Counted from the first letter of the stretch, positions 33,873 through 43,638 are shown. The stretch is 64,000 bases of DNA from UBA1351 sp964563505 (GCA_964563505.1 CAZLXW010000006.1:30401-94400); one strand, 5' to 3'. The notes: generated from the letters alone by a model not told the origin. A program made the numbers and translations.

Positions 33873-35308
33873 TGTTTAAAACTTTTTCCAGAAAATTTTT
33901 AGCTATTTATATTTTAACAACAATTGTAATTTTTCTGATACTTTTTGGCACATTATCTCAAACCATTACCAACCATTTTGTTAGCTCTCGCTATCGAAAA
34001 ATGTTCAATGAGATTCATTCAATAGAAACCGAATATTATGATTCATATATCGAAGGGACCCTTGATGAATCCATGTTTCATAATCAGCTTTATACCTATA
34101 GCTATCGCGCTGGATCTAGGATTATTATCATTGATCCTAATCAGCGTGTCATTTTTGATAGCGAACCCTCTTCTCGCTCTCTCATTGATACAATTATTAA
34201 TCACGATTATGCAAGGCAATCCATAGATGGTGAAACAGTCACTCAAATCGGAACATTTAAACCTTATGAGGCTGAACAAGTCATCGCCGTGGCAAGTCCA
34301 CTTAAATATGAAGAAACACTCTATGGGGCAGTTATTCTTACGTCACCTTATCCCTCAATAAAAGAAGATATTCGCTATGTATATAATCTTATTCTCATTA
34401 GTTTTATTGTCATCATTTTTGTTACATTTATCTCAACCTATGTCTTTTCGCGAAGCATTAGTCAAACATTTAAAGCCTTTAATTCAACAGCAAAATCCAT
34501 TGCCAGCGGCGACTTTTCAGCGCGAATTGAAGATACACATTTTAGCACTGAAGTCATTGAATTAGCTGAGAGCATGAACTATATGGCCGAAGAATTAGAA
34601 AAACTTGAAGATCTTCGCCGAGACTTCATTGCCAACATTTCCCATGACTTTCGCTCTCCGCTCACCTCAATTCGAGGATATGTTCAAGCTGTTATGGATG
34701 GAACTATTCCTCCGGAAAAATACGAAAAATATCTAACTATTGTGCTAAATGAAACCGACCGTCTCACCAAGCTAACAAATGATATTCTCTTATTAACCAA
34801 AATGGAAAACGAAGTGCTGAAACCTGAGATGGAAGACTTTGACTTACATGAAACACTTCGCAATACCTTGCTTCAATTTGAACAAAAAATTCTTCAGAAA
34901 AAAATCAAAATGACTCTGATTATAGAAGATGAAGATATCCTCGTTCATGCTGATTATAATCAGATCCAACGCGCCTTAACTAACCTTATTGATAATGCCC
35001 TGAAATTTTGTGAAACCGGCGATGAAGTCACTCTCGAGACTACCTTGATTGGCGATCAGGTTCGTGTCTCTGTGAAAGATACCGGTCCCGGAATCGCTGA
35101 AGATGATCTAAAGCATATCTGGACACGATTTCACAAAGCAGATCGGTCACGAGGAAAAGATAAAAAAGGCGTTGGTTTGGGCTTATCGATTGTTCGTGAA
35201 ATCATTAAAGGACACCATCAGACAGTCGATGTCTATAGCCAACTAGGAAAAGGGACAACATTCACCTTTACCTTGGCGATTGCTAAAAAAAATAATCACC
35301 ACTTGTAA
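33872..35308 (+). CDS. sensor histidine kinase (HAMP-HisKA-HATPase)
   Basis: A 478-residue kinase with a first membrane span (about 10-33), an extracellular sensor (about 34-168), a second span (about 169-190) and HAMP (about 190-243). The phospho-His is in ANISHDFRSPLTSIRGY near 258. ATP-binding boxes: NLIDNALKFCETGD, VKDTGPGIAEDDL and GVGLGLSIVREI. Pairs with the OmpR-type regulator in front. The signal is unknown. Its last 13 bases overlap the convergent trmL gene. Confidence 0.95.
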   Translation: MFKTFSRKFLAIYILTTIVIFLILFGTLSQTITNHFVSSRYRKMFNEIHSIETEYYDSYIEGTLDESMFHNQLYTYSYRAGSRIIIIDPNQRVIFDSEPSSRSLIDTIINHDYARQSIDGETVTQIGTFKPYEAEQVIAVASPLKYEETLYGAVILTSPYPSIKEDIRYVYNLILISFIVIIFVTFISTYVFSRSISQTFKAFNSTAKSIASGDFSARIEDTHFSTEVIELAESMNYMAEELEKLEDLRRDFIANISHDFRSPLTSIRGYVQAVMDGTIPPEKYEKYLTIVLNETDRLTKLTNDILLLTKMENEVLKPEMEDFDLHETLRNTLLQFEQKILQKKIKMTLIIEDEDILVHADYNQIQRALTNLIDNALKFCETGDEVTLETTLIGDQVRVSVKDTGPGIAEDDLKHIWTRFHKADRSRGKDKKGVGLGLSIVREIIKGHHQTVDVYSQLGKGTTFTFTLAIAKKNNHHL

Positions 35309-35784
35309 CGATGAAGTTGCCCTTCATTTTCTAAATCCATGAAATTATTTTGACGTAATGCTTCATATAATACAATTGCCACTGAATTTGATAAATTAAG
35401 TGAGCGTGTACCCTCGGCCATCGGAATACGGATGGCCGTTTCTTTATGTTCTAACAAGAGCTCTTCGGGAATTCCTGCCGTCTCTTTACCGAACATAATA
35501 AAGGCATCCGGTGCAAATGACACTTCTGCATAGGTTTGTTTCGCCTTCGTTGTTCCCATATATACAGTGGGATAATTATTTTTCTTCATAAAATCGTCAA
35601 AGTTTTCGTAAACATGCAAATCGACGTCTTGCCAATAATCTAAGCCGGAACGTTTCACACTTTTCTCATCAAGAGAAAATCCTAAGGGCTTGATTAAATG
35701 CAATGACGTATCTGTTGCTACACATGTTCTACCTATATTCCCCGTATTATAGGGAATCTCCGGTTCAAGTAATATTATATTCAT
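35296..35784 (-). CDS. trmL: tRNA (cytidine(34)-2'-O)-methyltransferase TrmL
   Basis: A 162-residue SPOUT methyltransferase. The N-terminus MNIILLEPEIPYNTGNIGRT and the SAM-knot motifs MFGKETAGIPEELL and IPMAEGTRSLNLSNSVAIVL are diagnostic for TrmL/YibK. It methylates the wobble-position ribose of tRNA-Leu species. Full length. It runs convergent to the kinase gene and directly follows cheX by 1 base. Confidence 0.95.
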   Translation of the reverse strand: MNIILLEPEIPYNTGNIGRTCVATDTSLHLIKPLGFSLDEKSVKRSGLDYWQDVDLHVYENFDDFMKKNNYPTVYMGTTKAKQTYAEVSFAPDAFIMFGKETAGIPEELLLEHKETAIRIPMAEGTRSLNLSNSVAIVLYEALRQNNFMDLENEGQLHRYKW

Positions 35785-35785
35785 C

Positions 35786-36259
35786 CTATGCTTCCTTTAT
35801 TGCAATATTAATTTCTAAAGTATAATTATTAAATGTTAATGGAACACAGATTGTTTTTGAATCACTGACAGAAAAACTCAAGTTATTTCCTAATGTAATG
35901 GTTGGCGGTGTAATGTCAAGTGCTATGTTTTTCGTCGAAAAAATTGTCGCTGCATTTCCAAGAATCATATTTGACATTTCACTAACTGCACTCTTAGCCA
36001 TATCATTTAATTCGGGCACCGGCATTCCCATCATCATCTTAGAGGCGATATAGCATGCTGTCTCCGTCTCCATGGTAAGAATAACTTGACCACGTAGAAC
36101 ACCTGTAATTCCAATAATAACAGCAAGGATATCTCCTTCATACGTTGCCTGTTTCAAATAAGGTTTCCCCATTGATGACTCAATCTGACTAAAATCTTTT
36201 AAAACAGTTTGAGCCGCACTAATAAATGGATTTATATATTCCACATTAATTCCAGCCAT
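35786..36259 (-). CDS. cheX: chemotaxis protein CheX-like phosphatase
   Basis: A 157-residue CheC/CheX/FliY-family protein. The catalytic E-x-x-N motif is E94 and N97 in SAVSEMSNMILGNA. Family members dephosphorylate CheY-P. The active-site residues are intact, so it is expected to be active and implies a motile or chemosensory cell. Located just upstream of trmL on the same strand; no other chemotaxis gene is in the window. Confidence 0.88.
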   Translation of the reverse strand: MAGINVEYINPFISAAQTVLKDFSQIESSMGKPYLKQATYEGDILAVIIGITGVLRGQVILTMETETACYIASKMMMGMPVPELNDMAKSAVSEMSNMILGNAATIFSTKNIALDITPPTITLGNNLSFSVSDSKTICVPLTFNNYTLEINIAIKEA

Positions 36260-36341
36260 ATCATGACCTCCTTTATAATCGTTATGTTTATTTTACCATC
36301 ATTTCTTTTCAGCGTCAAAATTATTCGTATTGTGCAACATC

Positions 36342-36387
36342 TTGACATTTGTTCATTTTTATTATAAAATGATATATATTATCATTT
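36342..36387 (+). promoter_or_regulatory. promoter with PerR/Fur-type box
   Basis: TTGACA (36342-36347), 17 bases, TAAAAT (36365-36370) form a near-consensus promoter. A perfect 8-bp inverted repeat AAATGATA-N5-TATCATTT (36367-36387) overlaps the -10 and start site and resembles the PerR box. Autoregulation by the gene behind it is the simple reading. Confidence 0.75.
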
Positions 36388-36419
36388 GATACTTGTTATC
36401 TAATAGGAGGAGGTTTCTG

Positions 36420-36845
36420 ATGGAACAACTCGCAGAAATTCTAAAAGCCAAGAAACTCAAAGTCACTCCACAACGTTTAGCAATATATAAAGTCTTATAC
36501 GAAACGTCATCACATCCTACAGCAGAAGATATATATACTGCTCTTAGACAAAGCCATCCAACCATGAGCTTAGCAACTGTATACAAAACTCTAGATGCAC
36601 TCAAGAAATCCGATCTAGCTACAGAACTAAACATTGGCGATGATAGTTCAAGGTACGATGCAACAATTAAGTCCCATCCACACATGATTTGTTTAAGCTG
36701 TGGTAAGGTTATCGACTTGCACACTGATTCTTTAAAAGGCTTTAAAGAAAACGTTCAAAAGGAAACTGACTTTGACATCGTTAGTGAAAAAGTGTATTTT
36801 TATGGAACGTGTAAAGACTGCAAGAGCAAAAAAGGAACAAAATAA
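36420..36845 (+). CDS. perR: Fur-family regulator, PerR-like
   Basis: A 141-residue Fur-family repressor. The HTH (about 12-80) includes SLATVYKTLDALKKSDL. Structural zinc cysteines are C91/C94 (CLSCG) and C131/C134 (CKDC). The position that is Asp in PerR and usually Glu in Fur is Asp here (GKVIDLH), and HPH precedes the first Cys pair, so peroxide sensing is favoured. ATG at 36420 has AGGAGG; a longer start at 36393 is not supported. Fur itself remains possible. Confidence 0.85.
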   Translation: MEQLAEILKAKKLKVTPQRLAIYKVLYETSSHPTAEDIYTALRQSHPTMSLATVYKTLDALKKSDLATELNIGDDSSRYDATIKSHPHMICLSCGKVIDLHTDSLKGFKENVQKETDFDIVSEKVYFYGTCKDCKSKKGTK

Positions 36846-36861
36846 AATTAATGATTAAATT

Positions 36862-36906
36862 AAGTGTTAAAACTGACTTTATAAGTTAAAGTCAGTTTTA
36901 ACACTT
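36862..36906. terminator. bidirectional terminator
   Basis: A 19-bp perfect stem (36862-36880 with 36888-36906). It serves perR rightwards (TTTTATTTT follows) and the aminotransferase gene leftwards, whose stop codon begins at the base after the stem. Confidence 0.88.
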
Positions 36907-38085
36907 TTATTTTGATTTATTTTCTTTAATTTCTGCTACAAACTCTTCAATTCTCTCTAATGCGATTTTCAGTTCATCCACTGAATAAGCATAGCTACAA
37001 CGTATGAATCCTTCTCCTGATTCACCAAATGCTGTTCCGGGTACCACAGCAACTTTTTTTGACTTTAATAATTGGGTGGCAAACTCTTCAGATGTCAATC
37101 CGGTACTTTGAATCGATGGAAATACATAAAAAGCCCCTTGAGGTTCAAAGCATTCTAGGCCCATATTATTCAAATATTCAACCATCAATCGTCGCCGTTG
37201 ATCATATGCCCCTTTCATTTCTTCAATATCTTTATCACCATTTTTTGCCGCTTCTAATGCCGCATATTGACTCGTTGTCGGTGAACACATAATCGCATAT
37301 TGATGAATAATCTTAAGCACATCAATGAAGTGCGCCGGAGCCACCACATATCCAATTCTCCATCCTGTCATCGCGTATGCTTTAGAAAAACCACTGACGA
37401 CAATTGTCCGTTCGCGCATGCCAGCTAAAGTTGCAATGCTCACATGCTCTTCTCCATACGTAAGTTCTGCATAAATCTCATCCGAAATAACGATTAAGTC
37501 TTTCTCAATAGCTACATCAGCAATAGCTTGCAAGTCCTCTCGCGTCATAATAGCACCTGTTGGATTATTAGGAAATGATAAAATAATTGCTTTTGTTTTT
37601 TCTGTCAAATGTTCTTCGACTTCTGCTCGCGTTAATCTGAATTCATTTTCTACCTTTAATGCAATTGGAACCGGTATTCCACCGGATAATGATACACAAG
37701 GTTTATAGCATACAAATGAGGGTTCAGGAACTAACACTTCATCTCCTGGATTTAAGATAGTTCTTAATGTAGCATCAATACCTTCACTACCCCCGACGGT
37801 AACAGCAATTTCCGTATCATAGTGATAGTCTAAATCAAACCGTCGTTTTAAATATTTACAAATCTCTTGTCGTAATTCAACCAATCCTGCATTGGACGTA
37901 TAGAACGTTCGTCCCCTCTCGAGACTATAGATTCCCTCTTCACGAATATGCCAAGGCGTATCAAAGTCAGGTTCACCTACCCCTAATGAAATCGCATCTT
38001 CCATTGTTGTAACAATATCAAAAAATTTACGTATACCGGATGGCGGTATATTTGCCGCAATTCGATTTAACTCACGATTCATCAT
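36907..38085 (-). CDS. class I/II PLP aminotransferase
   Basis: A 392-residue fold-type I aminotransferase. Substrate motif LSFPNNPTGAIMT near 170, PLP-related ISDEIYAELTYGEEH near 205, and the PLP lysine in VVSGFSKAYAMTGWRIGY near 235. It matches the aspartate/aromatic (PatA-type) subfamily. Its start overlaps the Lrp gene stop by 4 bases (ATGA). An amino-acid-responsive operon with the Lrp regulator and AIR-synthase-like protein is indicated; the amino acid is unknown. Confidence 0.92.
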   Translation of the reverse strand: MMNRELNRIAANIPPSGIRKFFDIVTTMEDAISLGVGEPDFDTPWHIREEGIYSLERGRTFYTSNAGLVELRQEICKYLKRRFDLDYHYDTEIAVTVGGSEGIDATLRTILNPGDEVLVPEPSFVCYKPCVSLSGGIPVPIALKVENEFRLTRAEVEEHLTEKTKAIILSFPNNPTGAIMTREDLQAIADVAIEKDLIVISDEIYAELTYGEEHVSIATLAGMRERTIVVSGFSKAYAMTGWRIGYVVAPAHFIDVLKIIHQYAIMCSPTTSQYAALEAAKNGDKDIEEMKGAYDQRRRLMVEYLNNMGLECFEPQGAFYVFPSIQSTGLTSEEFATQLLKSKKVAVVPGTAFGESGEGFIRCSYAYSVDELKIALERIEEFVAEIKENKSK

Positions 38086-38564
38086 GGTGTCACCGCCATT
38101 CTTTCATCTTTACGTTCTTCTTCAAATATAACACCGTAGTCTTTATATTTTTTCAAAACAAAGTGTGTCGCTGTACTTAATACCGATTCTAAAGGAGCTA
38201 ATTTTTGTCCGACAAACAATGCCACTTCTTTCATAGTAGCACCTTCAATAATCACTGTAAGGTCAAAACCACCGGACATAAGATAAACAGATTTTACTTC
38301 TTCAAACATATAAATGCGTCGGGCAATTTTATCAAATCCCTCACCACGTTGCGGCGTAACTCGCACTTCAATTAAGGCTGTCACTTTATCTGTATTCGTC
38401 TTGTCCCAATTAATCAATGCATGGTAACCACAGATTATACGTTCTTTTTCCATCTGAGTTAGCTCTTCACTAATAACATCTTCAGAGGTACCAAACATTG
38501 CGGCTAAATCTTTAACCGTTCTTTTGCTGTGATTTTCTAATGCATATAATAGTTGCTCTTTCAT
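38082..38564 (-). CDS. Lrp/AsnC-family transcriptional regulator
   Basis: A 160-residue regulator. The HTH (about 1-55) has TVKDLAAMFGTSEDVISEEL. The RAM/AsnC ligand domain (about 68-145) has TALIEVRVTPQRGEGFDKIA and VYLMSGGFDLTVIIEG. The last ten residues are charged. It lies between the AIR-synthase-like gene and the aminotransferase gene and likely regulates this operon in response to an amino acid. Confidence 0.92.
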   Translation of the reverse strand: MKEQLLYALENHSKRTVKDLAAMFGTSEDVISEELTQMEKERIICGYHALINWDKTNTDKVTALIEVRVTPQRGEGFDKIARRIYMFEEVKSVYLMSGGFDLTVIIEGATMKEVALFVGQKLAPLESVLSTATHFVLKKYKDYGVIFEEERKDERMAVTP

Positions 38565-38581
38565 TCATGATCCCTCCATAT

Positions 38582-39583
38582 CTAATTTTTTTCACATCGC
38601 TCTAATGCTTTATAGAGTTCGTCCGACTTTGGCGGAACGATAGAACGATATGTTTCTTCAAATTTAATGCGTTTATGATTACCTTCATCGACTTTGCCGA
38701 TGACCCTTGCCAAGATACCGGCTTCTTTCATTGCATCAACTATCTCATGCCCGTGTTCTGTTACTATAAGTAGTGATCCACTACCTATAAGCATATATGG
38801 ATTCAAATCAAAATATTCACATATCTCAATAGTTTCTTGTTGTACTGGAATTTTTGATTGATCAACAGTTAGGCCTAGATTTATTTTTTCTCCAAGCTCC
38901 CATAATGCACCAAATATTCCACCCTCTGTAACATCATGCATTGCATATACATCAAACTCCATGGCAATTTGGCTTTCTTTAACAATTGATAAATATTGGC
39001 TAAATGACTTAGCCTTGTTGACCAAGTCCGGGTGATAGTATGTATTTAATAGCTTTTCACCCTCGTGAGCGATAATGGTTGTTCCTTCAATACCTGCCCA
39101 CTTTGTCATTACGATATCCATACCGGGTTTAACGTCATCAGATCGCATAACACGATTTTTATCAATTTTGCCTACACCGGTCACGCTAATAATTGGTTGA
39201 TTAACAGCTCCGGTCACTTCTGAATGTCCGCCAATGATTTGAACGTCGAATTTTTTTGATGCCTCATTGATTTCATACATTAATTCCTTTAATGCATCTT
39301 CTGTATATCCATCCGGCAACAACAAGGTCAAGAGTAATCCTATAGGCCTTGCTCCGCTTGCAGCTAAATCATTCAATGTAATATGTACAGCCAGTGTCCC
39401 TATCCCATGAGATGCTCCTGTTATGGGATCCGTTGACAATACAATCGCTTCTTCCTGGCCAACTTGTATTATTCCACAGTCCTCTCCAACTCCCGGACCA
39501 ATAAGAACTTCATCTCTTTTCACTTGTAATTGTTTGAAAATCGATCGTTTCAAAACTGTTTCAGGTACTTTTCCAATGTTCAT
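38582..39583 (-). CDS. AIR synthase/HypE-related protein
   Basis: A 333-residue protein of the PurM/HypE/ThiL superfamily. It has an early Asp-rich ATP site IGPGVGEDCGIIQVG and LSTDPITGASHGIG, then LAVHITLNDLAASGARPIGL, and C-terminal MHDVTEGGIFGALWELGEK. Clostridial members of this kind sit beside Lrp and aminotransferase genes rather than hydrogenase genes, so HypE function is unlikely. No Cys-terminated HypE tail is present. ATP-dependent activity on an unknown substrate is inferred. Confidence 0.85.
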   Translation of the reverse strand: MNIGKVPETVLKRSIFKQLQVKRDEVLIGPGVGEDCGIIQVGQEEAIVLSTDPITGASHGIGTLAVHITLNDLAASGARPIGLLLTLLLPDGYTEDALKELMYEINEASKKFDVQIIGGHSEVTGAVNQPIISVTGVGKIDKNRVMRSDDVKPGMDIVMTKWAGIEGTTIIAHEGEKLLNTYYHPDLVNKAKSFSQYLSIVKESQIAMEFDVYAMHDVTEGGIFGALWELGEKINLGLTVDQSKIPVQQETIEICEYFDLNPYMLIGSGSLLIVTEHGHEIVDAMKEAGILARVIGKVDEGNHKRIKFEETYRSIVPPKSDELYKALERCEKN

Positions 39584-39623
39584 ATATCCCTACCAATCTC
39601 TACTATGTCTATATATCAATATT

Positions 39624-40199
39624 CTAATTTGTTGTTTTTACCAAAAGGGTATCCCATACAATTAAAGCCATCTCACCTCGTGTAACAATATGGGCAGGAT
39701 CTGTTTGACTATTTGCCGGAATAACACCAATTTCTTTGGCCTTATTAATATAATTCATGGGCCACTCGCCTAGCAATTGTTCTTTATACCCAAGCGTATT
39801 CACCATAATGGCAACCACTTCTTGATAACGAATATTGGCTTCGGGCTGAAAACTTTGATCCGGATATCCCTGGATCATATTTAAACGATAAGCATTCTGA
39901 ACATGTTGATATGCCCAATGAGCATTGGTAATATCTGAAAAAACCTTTGTCTCACCCGATACATTCCGACTCCCGTATCCCTGAATTCTAACCATCATTG
40001 TTGCTACTTCTGCTCGCGTTATATTTCGATCAAGACCTAAACTTCCATCTGAATAACCAGTTAGTACACCTAATTGTTGAAGTTGATTACCTGCATAACT
40101 TTCATCATTTGTCGCCGCAAAAAGCTCCACTCCATTTATTCCACTCATTAATATTGTCACAACCAACATGTATATAATTTTTTTCTTACTCAATAGCAT
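39624..40199 (-). CDS. secreted SLH-domain protein
   Basis: A 191-residue protein with a signal peptide (about 1-29, ending FAA) and three SLH repeats: about 36-80 (LGVLTGYSDGSLGLDRNITR), 90-140 (AYRLNMIQGYPDQSFQPEAN) and 150-188 (AKEIGVIPANSQ). SLH domains bind pyruvylated cell-wall polymers. With no other domain it is a small wall-bound protein; function unknown. Single gene, 40 bases ahead of the AIR-synthase-like gene on the same strand. Confidence 0.9.
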   Translation of the reverse strand: MLLSKKKIIYMLVVTILMSGINGVELFAATNDESYAGNQLQQLGVLTGYSDGSLGLDRNITRAEVATMMVRIQGYGSRNVSGETKVFSDITNAHWAYQHVQNAYRLNMIQGYPDQSFQPEANIRYQEVVAIMVNTLGYKEQLLGEWPMNYINKAKEIGVIPANSQTDPAHIVTRGEMALIVWDTLLVKTTN

Positions 40200-40260
40200 A
40201 TATTCCTCCTAATCTACATCTGTACATTATGTGTATTTTACCATAAAGTAAGCAAAAAGC

Positions 40261-40297
40261 AAATAAGATAAATCAGAGAACCTGATTTATCTTATTT
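40261..40297 (-). terminator. terminator of the hexitol PTS operon
   Basis: A 16-bp perfect stem (40261-40276 with 40282-40297), loop 5. Leftward RNA runs into TTTGCTTTTTGC. It lies 138 bases past the dehydrogenase stop; the gap 40298-40434 has no gene. Confidence 0.8.
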
Positions 40298-40434
40298 AAT
40301 GGAAGATTATGTATTGCCTCAACGTTAACATTGAGTGCATCTATGACTAATCAGCCAAAATGATGAATCTACACTGCTATTCAAAAACCTTGGGGTGTTC
40401 ATGAAAAAGCCTCACTTTGACTGTGCCACACAAC

Positions 40435-41703
40435 TTAGTATTGACGCTTTTTACCATGCTCAAGTAAATAGCGTTCAGCTTCAGCATTCCAGAGTCCATT
40501 GCTTTTGTTTACACATTCTGCTAATCCTTTAAATAAGGGATTAGTTTCTCCTAGTTTTTCAAAGTCTTCAATCGCTGTCATTGGCATTTCAATGTCGTTA
40601 TAAACGATTTTTTTGCCTCCGGGTATCTTGGGTAAATTCAATATAGTATCAATTGCACTATCAATTCCACCAACGTGTGTCAGCATGACTGCCGGATTAA
40701 TTAATCCTTTGGATGACATCTCCAGCGATTCCTTCATGTCATCATCATTACCACCCGTTGAACCCATGATATGTGTGGGTGTATAATGAATATTATAAAA
40801 ATTCACCTTTGCGCTAAATGTATTATCCGACGGTCCTGCAAAGAAATTTAAGCAACCGTCTTTTCCTAAAATAGCATCTGCTTGCTCAATTACAGGAACA
40901 ACCGGTGCATAAGCAAATACATCATCATAGCCAGTTCCTGAAGATAATTCTAAAAGTGTTGCTACTGAATCTTGCTTGGTGGCTGTATTGACAAAATGAA
41001 GTTCTACCCCTTGTTTTTTTGCTTCTTCTATAGAAAACAAGCATTTTGCTCGGTCTAGTCGGTCTTCATCGATATCTGTTACAACTAAGAGCGACGGCTT
41101 TCGATCACAATGAAGGGCATAATCAATCGCTCCTAATCCCATTGGACCAACACCTGCTAAGAGTGCCATCTTACCCCCTTCTTTAATTCCCATGTGATGT
41201 ATATATTTACCGGTTTCTGTATGATAATTCGCATGGAATCCGCCAATGACACAACTCATGGGTTCGGATAAGGATGCATCATAATAACTCTCACCATCAT
41301 AGTGTAATAAAAAGCCTAATTCCATTACTTCTTGAGGAATAACACAGTAATTCGTCAGACCTCCAAAAAATTCAAATGAATACCCCGGTGCATAAGGGCT
41401 TCCTTTATAATTTAAGGCCGGTTGTATGGCAAATTTTTCTCCTGCCTTAAACTGGTCTTGCCATTTTTTACCAACTTCGACAATTTCACCGGCAAATTCA
41501 TGACCCATAATGGTAGGATTTGTAGCTATGTTTTCAGGAACACGTTTATGTTTTGTTCCTTGAATGACAGCCTTGTATGTTGACATACAGATACTGTTAC
41601 TGACAACTTTAACTAAAATCTCATCGTCTTTAATCGTTGGCAATTCAAAGGCTTCTAATTTTAAGGTGTTTACATCATATAATCTTACTCCACTTGTTTT
41701 CAT
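40435..41703 (-). CDS. zinc-binding alcohol dehydrogenase, L-sorbose-1-phosphate reductase (SorE)-like
   Basis: A 422-residue medium-chain dehydrogenase. The catalytic zinc Cys is in SNSICMSTYKAV near 39, His-Glu in TIMGHEFAGEIVEVGKKW near 68, and the Rossmann motif is ALLAGVGPMGLGAIDYAL near 187. The length and motifs fit SorE, which interconverts L-sorbose 1-phosphate and glucitol 6-phosphate. It follows the EIICBA gene by 16 bases, where mannitol operons would carry mtlD, so it probably acts on the PTS product. Confidence 0.82.
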   Translation of the reverse strand: MKTSGVRLYDVNTLKLEAFELPTIKDDEILVKVVSNSICMSTYKAVIQGTKHKRVPENIATNPTIMGHEFAGEIVEVGKKWQDQFKAGEKFAIQPALNYKGSPYAPGYSFEFFGGLTNYCVIPQEVMELGFLLHYDGESYYDASLSEPMSCVIGGFHANYHTETGKYIHHMGIKEGGKMALLAGVGPMGLGAIDYALHCDRKPSLLVVTDIDEDRLDRAKCLFSIEEAKKQGVELHFVNTATKQDSVATLLELSSGTGYDDVFAYAPVVPVIEQADAILGKDGCLNFFAGPSDNTFSAKVNFYNIHYTPTHIMGSTGGNDDDMKESLEMSSKGLINPAVMLTHVGGIDSAIDTILNLPKIPGGKKIVYNDIEMPMTAIEDFEKLGETNPLFKGLAECVNKSNGLWNAEAERYLLEHGKKRQY

Positions 41704-41719
41704 ACTCTATCCTTCTTTC

Positions 41720-43609
41720 TTAAAATGCTTGATTAGTAAATTGTTTATAAACATAGTCCACATCATTGGTACGTCGTAATAATTCAACTTTGTCTTCATC
41801 TTCAACGATTTCTGCTAAATTTGATAAAATCATTAAATGTTCATTACCGACACCTGCTATTCCAACAACTAAGTAAACTGGATTCCCTGCAAAATCAACA
41901 CCTTCCGGAAATTGTAATACGCTTATTCCTGTACGTTTAATATTTTTTTTAGCCTCACTTACGCCATGAGGAATCGCCGTACCATTGCCTATATATGTTG
42001 ATAATTCACTATCTCGCTGCACCATTGCATCAATATATTCGCTTTCAACATACCCTTCTTCATAAAGAATCTGACCGGCCATTCGAATCGCCTCTTCTTT
42101 TGATACAGATGGAAGCCCTAATTTAATATTTTGTTTTTGAAGTGTTTCTTTTTCATTTTGTATATTCATATCTTCACTCGGTTCACTTATTGAACCATTC
42201 TCCTTTCTTAACGCTTGAACAAGTTTTTCATATACGGGTGTCATTATAAAATCTGAAATTGACAAATGAATCATATTTGGGCATGTTGTTTTGGCCCTTT
42301 CTGTCAATGTTTTATGTGTAATCACTAAATCCGTATCATTTGGGATTTGTTCGATTGGTTTGTTTAAAATCTCAATATCAATATGCTCTTGTTGGAATGC
42401 CGTACGAAGTTTACTTGCACCCATTGCCGATGATCCCATCCCGGCATCACAGGCAACCACAATTTTACGAACATATTTTAATACTTCTCTATCATTAGGT
42501 AATCTATCAATATTCATCGATTGTACAACCGATGATGGCTTTCCTTTTAATTTCTGCATTTTTTCTTGTGCATGATTGAGTCGATATTCATCTTCTTGTT
42601 CTTTACGGTCTATGAGTACTGAAGCAACTAAAAATGTCACCACTGCTGAAATAATAATGCCTAACAAAACCAACAAGGTCTCGCCTCGTGGTGCCATGAC
42701 CAATAAGGCAACTACACTTCCGGGGGATGGTGTTGCGACTAAACCTGCGCCTGTAATGACAAAAGTCAAAACACCTGACGCTCCACCTACTATAACCGCT
42801 AAAATTAATTTAGGCTGCATGAGTATATAGGGAAAATATATTTCATGAATACCACCTAAAAAATGTATGATCATTGCTCCTGGTGCGGACTGTTTTATCA
42901 TTCCTTTTGAAAATACAAAATATGCACATAAAATGCCTAGTCCCGGTCCTGGATTTGTCTCCAAGAGAAAAAAAACAGATTGGCCCAACTCTGCCGCTTC
43001 TTCAATTCCTAATGGTCCAAGCACGCCATGATTTATTGCATTATTCAAAAACAAAACTTTGGCCGGTTCAATAAATACAGATGCAAGTGGCAATGCATTG
43101 GCCTGAACCACAGCTTCTACTGCCGTCCCTAATCCTTGACTTAAGCGTTCGACAACTGGCCCTACACCTACAAAAGCAGTCAGTGATAAAAATGCGCCAA
43201 CAATTCCTGCTGAAAAATTTGAAAATAACATTTCAAATCCAAGGGGAATTTTATCTGCCAATAATTGATCCGTTTTTTTTATGCACCATCCGGCTAGCGG
43301 TCCCATAATCATGCCACCGATAAACATGGGTATGGTTGTCCCAATGATAATCCCCATCGTCGCAATAGCACCTAGAACGCCTCCACGAACGTCTGCGACC
43401 ATCTTCCCACCTGTATATCCAATTAATAGTGGTAATAAATATATAATCATCGGTCCGACGACTGTAGCCAGCTTTTCATTTGGAAACCACCCCGTAGGTA
43501 TAAATAATGCAGTTATTAATCCCCAAGCTATAAATGCGCCTATATTCGGCATAACCATGCCGCTTAAAAAGCGTCCGAATCTTTGAATTTTTTGGCTATA
43601 AGATGCCAT
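41720..43609 (-). CDS. mannitol-family PTS EIICBA
   Basis: A 629-residue fused PTS permease. The EIIC membrane domain (about 1-345) has MPNIGAFIAWGLITALFIPT and GGIHEIYFPYILM. EIIB (about 378-470) has its Cys in VVACDAGMGSSAMG near 387. EIIA (about 490-629) has its His in GNGTAIPHGVSEA near 547. ATG at 43609 has GGAGG. It is a close paralogue of the EIICB encoded just upstream and can supply EIIA to both. The lack of mtlD and the SorE-like neighbour make mannitol itself uncertain. Confidence 0.92.
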   Translation of the reverse strand: MASYSQKIQRFGRFLSGMVMPNIGAFIAWGLITALFIPTGWFPNEKLATVVGPMIIYLLPLLIGYTGGKMVADVRGGVLGAIATMGIIIGTTIPMFIGGMIMGPLAGWCIKKTDQLLADKIPLGFEMLFSNFSAGIVGAFLSLTAFVGVGPVVERLSQGLGTAVEAVVQANALPLASVFIEPAKVLFLNNAINHGVLGPLGIEEAAELGQSVFFLLETNPGPGLGILCAYFVFSKGMIKQSAPGAMIIHFLGGIHEIYFPYILMQPKLILAVIVGGASGVLTFVITGAGLVATPSPGSVVALLVMAPRGETLLVLLGIIISAVVTFLVASVLIDRKEQEDEYRLNHAQEKMQKLKGKPSSVVQSMNIDRLPNDREVLKYVRKIVVACDAGMGSSAMGASKLRTAFQQEHIDIEILNKPIEQIPNDTDLVITHKTLTERAKTTCPNMIHLSISDFIMTPVYEKLVQALRKENGSISEPSEDMNIQNEKETLQKQNIKLGLPSVSKEEAIRMAGQILYEEGYVESEYIDAMVQRDSELSTYIGNGTAIPHGVSEAKKNIKRTGISVLQFPEGVDFAGNPVYLVVGIAGVGNEHLMILSNLAEIVEDEDKVELLRRTNDVDYVYKQFTNQAF

Positions 43610-43638
43610 CACAATCCTCCAATACACGAAAGATAATC

